DNA from: an uncultured Campylobacter sp.
GTDB lineage: Bacteria > Campylobacterota > Campylobacteria > Campylobacterales > Campylobacteraceae
NCBI RefSeq assembly: GCF_963526985.1
Contig: NZ_CAURPW010000005.1
Span: 124,001-188,000, forward strand
Direction of reading: 5' to 3'
DNA: 64,000 nucleotides
The notes under the pieces are model-generated. The model ran no database searches and had not been told where the DNA came from. It saw only the letters and a list, made by a program, of their open reading frames with translations. How positions within the stretch are numbered: position 1 is the stretch's first letter; each line of letters begins with the position of its first letter. The position numbers and the translations under genes are program-made. Positions 41,512 to 49,500 of this stretch are shown in pieces.

Positions 41512-42971
41512 GCGTCGCCTCTTAGCTGATAGGTGATGTCGCCCGCGCCAAATCCTATAACCAGCCCGTCATCAAGCAAATTTTTCACGCCAAATTCGTC
41601 CGTAAAGACGATCCCCTCGCCCTCGCGCGCGACTTTTTGCGTCATCACGGGGTTGTAGCGCTTAAACTCCTCTTTTAAATTTATATCTATCGGCGTCTCG
41701 CCCGCGGCGTAAACGGGCAAGATAACAAGCTCGTCTATGCCCTCAAAACACTCCTTAAAGGCCTGCAAATTTGCGCTCAGACGCGTAAATCTGTGCGGCT
41801 GAAAGATCGCCGTGATCTTAGTGATGCCCAGTAGCTTGGCATACTCAAAGACCGATTGTAAAGTGGCCTTGATCTCGGTCGGATGGTGCGCGTAGTCGTC
41901 TATAAGTACGAATTTTCTGCTCGCGGTTAGGATATCGAAGCGCTTTTTGATGCCTTTAGAATTTAGCAAATTTTGCCTGATTTGCGCTAGAGACGTTTCG
42001 TTTAGCGCCGCAAGTATGGCTAGCGACGCGTCCACGGCGATATGCTCGCCCATGCCCAGCACTTCAAATTTGCCTAAATTTTTTAGATTAAACGCGGTAT
42101 AAGGCACGAAATCGCGCACGATCATACTAAGCTCGGTGATATCCACGCTTGGATAAAGGCGCACGGCATCGAGCTTTAGCGTACCTAAAAACTCGTCCTC
42201 GGCGTTTATCACGCGCACCTTGGCTCGCTCCAAAAAGCCTCGATACGCCGCGTGAAATTTCTCCAAATCATAGCCGTAATGCTCCATATGCTCGGGCTCG
42301 GCGTTGGTCACGACGGCTAGATACGGGTTTGAGTTAAGAAAGCTGCTATCGCTCTCGTCGGCCTCGAAAATGACGTTGTCGCAGGGCTCGTATTTCATAT
42401 TTGAGCCAAACTGCTTACTGATCGCGCCGATGATGACCGAGCCCTCCACGAGACTAGAGAGCATCGCCGAGGTCGTGCTTTTGCCGTGCGCGCCCGCTAC
42501 CGAAAACACGCGCTTGCCCTCAAGCACCATCGGCAGAGCCTCTTTGCGCGATAGGCACTTTAGTCCTTTGCTTTGCGCTTCGACGAGCTCGACGTTATCG
42601 GGTTTTATCGCGGCCGAGTATATGACGAAGTCCTGATCCTTGATCGCGGCCTTGCTGTGCGGCGTGATGACGTCGATGCCCTGCGCGGCTAGCTCGCGCG
42701 TGGTCGGGCTTTCTTTGATGTCGCTACCGCTGATGATGAAGCCTTTTTCGTGCAAAAAGCGCGCTATCGCCGAGATACCGATACCGCCGATACCGATGAA
42801 ATGGACCTTTTTACGCTCCTTTGCGCGCCTTATTTCATCCACGCTATCTGCTTGTGCGTTTAAATTTGACTGTGCTAAATTTTCGCGACCGAAATTTGAC
42901 GCCCCGCCCGCTTCTACCGCGCGATGAAGCCCGCTTGCTTGGTTAAAATTTCCTTGTTTTAAATTTTCCAC
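41508..42971 (-). CDS. murC: UDP-N-acetylmuramate--L-alanine ligase
   Basis: 487 residues; adds L-Ala to UDP-MurNAc in peptidoglycan synthesis. The UDP-binding start VHFIGIGGIGISAIARFL is at about 56-73, the ATP loop GAHGKSTTSAML at about 160-171, and DDYAHHPTEI at about 353-362. The GTG start at 42971 is supported by AAGGA 8 bases upstream, so the ~55 residues before the usual MurC start are likely translated; they are polar and low-complexity. A GTG at codon 44 would give a near-normal length but has no good binding site. Confidence 0.92.
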   Translation of the reverse strand: MENLKQGNFNQASGLHRAVEAGGASNFGRENLAQSNLNAQADSVDEIRRAKERKKVHFIGIGGIGISAIARFLHEKGFIISGSDIKESPTTRELAAQGIDVITPHSKAAIKDQDFVIYSAAIKPDNVELVEAQSKGLKCLSRKEALPMVLEGKRVFSVAGAHGKSTTSAMLSSLVEGSVIIGAISKQFGSNMKYEPCDNVIFEADESDSSFLNSNPYLAVVTNAEPEHMEHYGYDLEKFHAAYRGFLERAKVRVINAEDEFLGTLKLDAVRLYPSVDITELSMIVRDFVPYTAFNLKNLGKFEVLGMGEHIAVDASLAILAALNETSLAQIRQNLLNSKGIKKRFDILTASRKFVLIDDYAHHPTEIKATLQSVFEYAKLLGITKITAIFQPHRFTRLSANLQAFKECFEGIDELVILPVYAAGETPIDINLKEEFKRYNPVMTQKVAREGEGIVFTDEFGVKNLLDDGLVIGFGAGDITYQLRGDA

Positions 42972-43327
42972 TTGTTTTCCTTATCGGTTCCTAAAATACC
43001 AAATCCCGCGCCCAAGTCTGCGGCTTTAGGCTTATTTTACCCGCAAACGGCATATCTTTTAGCACCTCGCCGCTTGCCGTTACGCTTAAAGTTCGCGTGA
43101 TTTTTCTTTAAATTTATTAGCCCGATTTTAGCGAAAATGAAATATCAAGACGCTGAAAAGGCGAAATTTACGCGAGTTAGCCGTTTAAAATCGGCAAGGC
43201 ACTAACCGCCCGAATTCGGCGCAAAGGGTTTGCGTTAAATTTAGCTCCAAATTTAGCCGCTTTCTAGCAAGCCGGGTTCGCCAAAATCAGAAAAAGCGCT
43301 TAGCTAAAACGGGCTCTTTTAGGCATT
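42972..43327. other. Gene-free spacer
   Basis: About 355 bases upstream of murC and after the MmcQ gene. It holds AAATTT words and the likely murC promoter, which I cannot place with confidence. No gene or hairpin of note. Confidence 0.5.
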
Positions 43328-43687
43328 TTACCGCGTCAGCTCAAAGCTAAGATCTATCAGATCCTCCACCTGCCCCGGCGCGATTTTGGAGCTTAAATTT
43401 ACGCTGATCCAGTGCTTTTTATTCATATGATAGGCGGGCAAAATTTGATCGTCGTCGCGCAGGATCGCTGCTAGATCGGGCTTGCATTTTAGATTTAGTA
43501 TTTCTAGCGCCTCTGCGCTTTTAAGCCCCAGCTTGCCGCCGTCCACGCGCATAAAAACGGCGAACCATTTTTGATTTTTCGCGTGTCGAAATACGGCGAT
43601 TTCGGGGTGCTTGTCAAACACCCGCTCGCCCTGCGCGCCGAATTTCTCCTCGATATAGCTAAAAACTCGCTTCTGCGCGAGCATCAT
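43328..43687 (-). CDS. MmcQ/YjbR family protein
   Basis: About 119 residues from the ATG at 43687 (a second ATG follows directly); AAAGGAGG just upstream sets the start, rejecting the longer frame. Contains KWFAVFMRVDGGKLGLKS, a Lys/Asp-rich middle and the conserved HMNKKHWISVNL near the C-terminus, the YjbR (CyaY-like fold) signature. The family has a predicted DNA-binding role but no established function. The start overlaps the tag stop (ATGATG), so the two genes are co-expressed. Confidence 0.8.
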   Translation of the reverse strand: MMLAQKRVFSYIEEKFGAQGERVFDKHPEIAVFRHAKNQKWFAVFMRVDGGKLGLKSAEALEILNLKCKPDLAAILRDDDQILPAYHMNKKHWISVNLSSKIAPGQVEDLIDLSFELTR

Positions 43688-44286
43688 CTGCCTCCTTTGC
43701 AAAAGCAAGCGTCCAGATGATCGTCCACTACGCCCGCGCTTTGCAAAAACGCATAGACGCTCGTGGGTCCTAGAAATTTAAATCCGCGCTTTTTCATCTC
43801 TTTTGCGATAAACTCTGCAAGCGGCGTGGTAGCGGGGACTTGTTTTATGTTTTCGTAGCGATTTACGATGGGCTTGCCGTCAAATTTGGGGTCAAATTTA
43901 GGTAGCAGATAGCCCCAAAGATAGTCGTAAAAGCTGCCAAACTCGCCCACCACGGCGAGGAATGCGCGGGCGTTTGCGGCAAGCGAGTTTAGCTTCAGGC
44001 GGTTTCTGATGAGTGCCGGATTTTGCATAAATTTCGCCGTCTGCTCCTCGCCGTAGAGCGAAATTTTATGCGCGTCAAATCCGTCAAATGCCGCTCTCAT
44101 CGCCTCGCGCTTAAGTAGCACGGCATGCCACGATATGCCCGCCTGAAAGCCCTCCAAAATTATAAGCTCGAAAAATTTCGCATCGTCTTTTATGAGCTTG
44201 CCCCACTCCCGGTCGTGATATACGCGCTCCAGCTCGCTTTTTTCCGCCCAGTCGCAGCGGATTTTAGGTTTTTGAGTACTTTGCAA
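43684..44286 (-). CDS. tag: DNA-3-methyladenine glycosylase I
   Basis: 200 residues from a TTG with GAGGAG seven bases upstream. Removes 3-methyladenine from alkylated DNA. It matches Tag: RCDWAEKSELERVYHDREWG at the start (zinc ligands Cys and His), LEGFQAGISWHAVLLKREA with the catalytic Glu/Trp pocket (about 44-62), and a C-terminal HLDACFCKG with the other His and Cys zinc ligands. Confidence 0.92.
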   Translation of the reverse strand: MQSTQKPKIRCDWAEKSELERVYHDREWGKLIKDDAKFFELIILEGFQAGISWHAVLLKREAMRAAFDGFDAHKISLYGEEQTAKFMQNPALIRNRLKLNSLAANARAFLAVVGEFGSFYDYLWGYLLPKFDPKFDGKPIVNRYENIKQVPATTPLAEFIAKEMKKRGFKFLGPTSVYAFLQSAGVVDDHLDACFCKGGR

Positions 44287-44589
44287 ATTTAGCTCCTCTT
44301 TTGTATAAATTTGGGAGATTGTAGCGAAATTTAGGTTAAGTAGGAGGATGATGGCTATATTAAATTTTAGTAAATTTTATGCTTTAAATTTAAAAGTATC
44401 GCAGACCAAATTTGACCCGCGATACAAAATAAGATTTGCAAGTATTTCGAGGCGATTTTTGGGGTTGTGCGGCTAAAATTTGCGCAGGCTAGACTTCTGC
44501 TTGCAGTTGCGAGCAACGCGAAGCAAAAATTAGTCTGCCAAGCAAAATTTTAGCAAGCTCCGCAAAAAGCGTCCGAAAGACGCCGCAAA
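44287..44589. other. Gene-free spacer with dispersed repeat
   Basis: About 300 bases between the tag start and the end of the flavoprotein gene. It contains copy B of the 21-base repeat (44494-44514) and GC-rich complementary words near 44480-44580 (GCAGGCTAGAC with GTCTGCC) able to form a stem after the flavoprotein stop. No gene seen. Confidence 0.5.
44494..44514 (+). repeat. Dispersed repeat, copy B
   Basis: CTTCTGCTTGCAGTTGCGAG then C; differs at one base from the minus-strand word at 38690-38710. Surrounding bases (GAAGCAAAA) are partly shared too. Confidence 0.4.
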
Positions 44590-46146
44590 TTAGCCTATAT
44601 TCTCACCAGCTATCATACCAAACGTTAGACAATCTGCGATCGCTACGCTACCTAAGCGGCTAGCTCCGTGTACGCCGCCTGTGATCTCGCCTGCGGCAAA
44701 TAGTCTTGGGATAGGCATCTCGGTTTGTAGAGAGATGACCTGAGCTTTGGTATTGATATCGATACCGCCCATAGTGTGGTGGAGTTTTGGCGTACCGCGC
44801 ATAGCGTAGAAAGGCGGTTTAGAGATATCTACGCCGTTTGTAGTGGTTTTATCCATAGGTTTGCCAAAGTCCTCGTCTTTGCCGCCTTTAACGAAGCTGT
44901 TATATCTCTCGACGGTCTTTTTTAGCTCTGCGGCAGGGATTTTATAAGCCGCAGCTAGTTCGTCTAGGGTTTCAAATTTCTTTAGTACGCCAGATTCCAG
45001 CGGTTTGGTGTAGTGTTCAGGTATGACCATATTTTTTACGCCCTCAGAGTCGCAGAAGTTGATCGGATAGATATCGGCTTTTGCGTCGATTACTTTAAAC
45101 ATGGCTTGAGAGCGGGTGCGGCGGTCCGCTAGCTCGTTCATATAGCGTTTGCCCGTTCTTGGATCGACTGAAATTCCGTAGCGGAAGCTTCCGTTTACGT
45201 TAAACATAGAGCCAACGCCAAATCCTTTTTCATCAGGGCACGCCCATGGACCAAACTGTATCCAGCTTAGCTGCACTGGAGTTGCGCCGATCCTAAATGC
45301 CTCTTTCATAGCGCCAGCAGTAGCTCCTGGGTGGTTTGTACTATCTGTGGTAGGCAGGATAGATGGATCTTGGACTTGTCTAAAGAATACGTCGCGGCAA
45401 AATCCGCCCGCAGCTAGTACTACGCCTTTTTTAGCTTTTATAGTCTTTTTAGTTCCGGTAGTGTTTTCGGCGTCGTCTTTTTGGCTCTTTGGATCAAATT
45501 TATAATCCTCTCTGATGATCACTCCGTCTACGCCGCCGTCTTCGCCTAGGACAAACTCGTCAAATTTAGCTCTTTGTCTTAGCTCGCAGCCTTGTAGGTT
45601 TTTAAAGTATTCTACCATCGGCTGAACGATACCTGAGCCTGAGCCGTTAGCGGTTTGAAGCGATCTAGGTACGCTGTGTCCGCCTGCGTGAGTAACTTTA
45701 TCTATGTATTTAGCGCCGCATTTTAGAGTTAGTTTATACGCATCCTGCGCGCGAGTAGCGATGGTGTCGATGAGATCTACGTGGTTTAGGCCGCGGCCGG
45801 CTTTTAGGCAGTCTTTGATAAATAGCTCGTTGCTATCTTTGATGCCTTCGGCTTTTTGCTTGTCGCTGTTTGGAACGGCAAATATACCGCCGTTAATAAC
45901 TGAGTTACCGCCGACGCGTCCCATCTTTTCTAGGATTAGGACTTTATTGCCTTTTTCGGCTGCGGTGATACCGGCTGCTAGTCCAGCAAAACCGGAACCA
46001 ACGATGACTACGTCCCACTCCTCGTCAAATTTGACGTCTTTAGTGTTAACGGCTGCTTGCGCATTTACCGCACCTAGAGCTAAAGCTCCGGCACCTACCA
46101 TACTTAACTTAACAAAATCTCTTCTTGAAACGTTTGAGTTTTTCAT
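44590..46146 (-). CDS. Tat-exported FAD-dependent reductase (flavocytochrome c / fumarate reductase family)
   Basis: 518 residues. A Tat signal SRRDFVKLSMVGAGALALGA is at about 7-26; cleavage near AQA. The FAD loop VIVGSGFAGLAAGI is at about 48-61. Later segments (GGNSVINGG, HAGGHSVPRS, HHTMGGIDI, RLFAAGEITGGVHGASRLGS) match periplasmic fumarate, methacrylate and urocanate reductases. There is no haem-binding CxxCH, so electrons must come from a separate cytochrome not encoded nearby. The true acceptor is uncertain. Likely used in anaerobic respiration. Own promoter (-10 at 46273). Confidence 0.88.
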   Translation of the reverse strand: MKNSNVSRRDFVKLSMVGAGALALGAVNAQAAVNTKDVKFDEEWDVVIVGSGFAGLAAGITAAEKGNKVLILEKMGRVGGNSVINGGIFAVPNSDKQKAEGIKDSNELFIKDCLKAGRGLNHVDLIDTIATRAQDAYKLTLKCGAKYIDKVTHAGGHSVPRSLQTANGSGSGIVQPMVEYFKNLQGCELRQRAKFDEFVLGEDGGVDGVIIREDYKFDPKSQKDDAENTTGTKKTIKAKKGVVLAAGGFCRDVFFRQVQDPSILPTTDSTNHPGATAGAMKEAFRIGATPVQLSWIQFGPWACPDEKGFGVGSMFNVNGSFRYGISVDPRTGKRYMNELADRRTRSQAMFKVIDAKADIYPINFCDSEGVKNMVIPEHYTKPLESGVLKKFETLDELAAAYKIPAAELKKTVERYNSFVKGGKDEDFGKPMDKTTTNGVDISKPPFYAMRGTPKLHHTMGGIDINTKAQVISLQTEMPIPRLFAAGEITGGVHGASRLGSVAIADCLTFGMIAGENIG

Positions 46147-46272
46147 AGCTTCTCCTTAAATTTACTTAGCTATTACCTGTAAATCTTTAATTTACGACTC
46201 TACTCTAAATACCTTTATTACTATTGGCGTCTTTGGCGTCCTCCTTAGATTAAATTTATTTTAGCTAGTGTT

Positions 46273-46278
46273 ATTATA
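46273..46278 (-). promoter_or_regulatory. -10 box of the flavoprotein gene
   Basis: TATAAT on the minus strand, giving a leader of about 120 bases; AAGGAG precedes the ATG. A second GGAGG in the leader (about 46238) has no start codon after it. Confidence 0.5.
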
Positions 46279-46468
46279 GGACTTAACTTTAAAGAATAAG
46301 CTTAAATGAAGAAATAATTTATATTTTATTTGCTTGAATTTTGCTGAACATCTAAGATGCTCACGGTATTATAAATCGCTATTTAAAACAAGCTTTGATT
46401 TGAGGTAATGTTTATGGCTGTATATATTTTGGAATTTACTAAGTAGTCGATTAAATTTGAAAGAAAAT

Positions 46469-46489
46469 CCCGAGCGGAATTCGCTCGGG
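46469..46489 (-). terminator. Intrinsic terminator of the S-layer gene
   Basis: Perfect 8-bp stem CCCGAGCG/CGCTCGGG with a 5-base loop, 18 bases after the stop, followed on the minus strand by ATTTTCTTTC. A strong terminator fits a highly expressed gene. Confidence 0.8.
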
Positions 46490-46506
46490 AAAAAGGAGAA
46501 GGGATA

Positions 46507-49500
46507 TTAGCCGTTGAAGTGATTAGTGCTTAGTATCTCTATCGTTCCTGTTTTTGCATCTACTCTGTACTGTAGATTTTCTAGGTTGACGCCCGCAAGT
46601 CTCACGATAGTATCGTCTGCGGTTAATGTATTTGCAGTGCCTGCAGCAGTCGCATTTTTATCGTAAACTAGATACGTATCGCCCCTCCAAGAGAAAGCAT
46701 ATAGTCTATCGTTGTGAGCTTCGTAAGAGCCGTTATCGCCGCCACCCCAGTTGATGTGTCTTACATAGCCGCTTATGGCTTCGCCGTAAGTCTGATCACC
46801 GTTTTGGTTACTAAAGTAAGTAGTGCCTATTTTTAACCCATCATCTTGAACTACCGTAGTATCGTTCCACATTCTGTTAACGCTTATGGTCTGATTAACA
46901 GCTTGTATAAGATTATCCATGCCCGCCACGTTAGATAGGTCAATATACTTCGTATTGACCGTTAGTTTAACTATATTGTGCGCATCGTAGATCGCCTTAT
47001 CACTAGAACTGATGGTAGTCGTGTGCTTGCTACTATCAGAAGCGGTTTCGATAAGAATAGCCTTTCTTAGATTTGTAAGCGTAGGCGTAGTAGCGTTCGG
47101 TCCGATTTGTCCTTGGATACCCGAGTTTTGTATGATAACATTGCCATTATGCAAGATCGGCGTACCGCCTATCACGGAATTGGCTGGGCCGTTAGCGCCG
47201 TGAATATCAGTGTATTCGTTAGAATATAGTTGCTGATTTACAACAGTATGCTGGTTTTGTGCCGTACCTACCTCATAGAATTTGCCGTCGGTATTTAGTC
47301 TATGGTTCGAGGTTACTCCTGCAGGAAGCGGAGACGACGCGATGACGCCGCTATTGTTATGGTATTGATGTACTGCGCCGTCAAGGGTTTTAAACTCCCA
47401 ATCAACCCACGTCGTGCCGGTAGGAGGCGTACCAGTAGAGTGTCCTGACAACCAGTTAGTAGGAACCGTTGCGCTACTATATCCAATATTTGTTATACCG
47501 GTTTGAGCGATAGCACCATGAGGGTTAGCCGTAGATAAAGTAGCTGCAACAGGTGCAGAACCAGTCTCGACAAACGGTTTTGTAGCGCCGTTCAAGAATG
47601 TCTCGCCCGTATACTGACCATTTGCTCCTTTACCGCCGACGGAAATGTTATGAGCAGCAGTTGTATCAACGGTTCTGTCGTTAGTAGCAGCAGTACCGCC
47701 CTGCCATGCAAGGTCGCCGTACTTAGCAGTATACTCATATCTGTCGCCACCCGCGTGACCGTCTGTACCAGTTTGCGCCACTACGCCTTTTTCTATGCCC
47801 GGTTGGATAGTAGGCTCGGTATTCATAGCTGGCATATAGCCGCTGATTTTACTTGGATTGGTAGCCTCATCCCTTTGTCCATGTATATTTGAACCTGAGC
47901 TTCCGGTATCTACAGCACTATTTTCTCTACTAGTACTCATATTATCAAAAACGCCTTTTGAGTTATTATTATTTGACATTGTAGTATGGAAGTATCTACC
48001 GTGTGTCGGTTGATCGTTGTCGTTTGTAGTATCCGGGCTATTATAGTCGTAAAACTTAACTTTGGTATCCTCTACGCCGTTAGCATGAAGCGTCGAGTTG
48101 GTATAAATGGATGATTGCATAGAAGCAAAGTCTGGGGATTTAGGATCGTAGCCATGAGCAAACCAGTCTGCCAACTTGATCTTATCGCCGGCTTCGATAT
48201 TTTTGATAGTAACGATCTTAGTTACAGTAGGATCCGTTTTAGCCCTACTTACGTCAAATAAATCCCTGCCCCTACCGCCGTCGATGACGATCTCGGTGTT
48301 TGTCGCTAGAGTACCTACGTGGATAATATCGTCGCCGTCGCCTAGATCTACGTTTAGACGCTTGATACCGTCCGGATTTGCCGCTACGCCAGTGGCCATA
48401 TCGTTCGCTAGTAGTACTACGTCGTTGCCTTGAGTGCCTTTGATATAAGATAGCTTAGCGTGCTGATTAGCACCTAGAGCGCTTTTTTCTCTTGACATAT
48501 CGGTATCGCTATCGGCTCCGCTTATTTTGTGGTCCTGTCCATGGAAATTCGGCACATTGTTACCGGTTACATGCGTTCCACCCCAATCGTATAGGGTCGT
48601 AGTAGCTTTGAAGTTTGTTGCAATGCCTTTGTTATCAAATAACGGATTTTTTAAGTTTGAACCGCCAACTACGCCAAAGCCGCCGTTTGCCTTAAGATTG
48701 TGGTAATTGCCATAGTTTGAAGAAGGGTTGCCGTTTTGAGTAGTTGTATCCGTAGAGAATGCAACATCAGATAAATTCAAGAAAGACGTAGAGCCTGTTT
48801 TTACGTCGCTTAGATCTATGGTTTCGAGCTTAGAGGTCGTACCCGTATTAAATTTACCGTTTACGACTAAATTTACATTTTCGCCGGTTGCCTTAAAGGT
48901 TTTTAGGTCATTAGGAGATGCAGTACCATCGTCAAATTTAACATAGACGTTAGTGTTGCCGTCGGAATTTGACTGAACGCCTTTCGCCTCTAAAGAGATA
49001 ATGTCTTGGTTTGCTCTAGCGCCGCCGAAATTTGCTTTTATAGTATTCGTCGTAGCGTATGAGTTGTAGTTATCTTTGTCGCTCTTTAGACCGGCATCTA
49101 TCTCTTCGCTATAGTACGTAGGAGAGTTAAATACGGCTGCTTTAAATTTGATATTTTGTCCAAAAAGCTCGCCTACATTATAGCTACCTGCTACCTGAGA
49201 TAGGTCGATAGTATTATTGATGGTTTTGTCGTTACCTATCTTACCTACCCCGTTAGCATGTGGGTTGGAGACAGTCGTATATTGCCCGCCGCTACTAGCT
49301 AGGCTGACGTTGCCCCTAGCATTGCCTGCGCTGATCTCTATATCTCTTGCGATGATATTGCCTACTAGTAGGTTGTTAATATTGTTCGCATTTACCCTAA
49401 ACGTCCCCTCGGTAACTACGGATGCTTCCGTAGTGCTCGCGCCATATTGGAAGTTGTGCGAAACGTTGCTCCAGTTGTCAAAATGCGCTTGCATCGTGTC

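Noticed and set aside
42149..42927. Plus-strand frames opposite murC
   Set aside because: Antisense shadows of a conserved enzyme gene.
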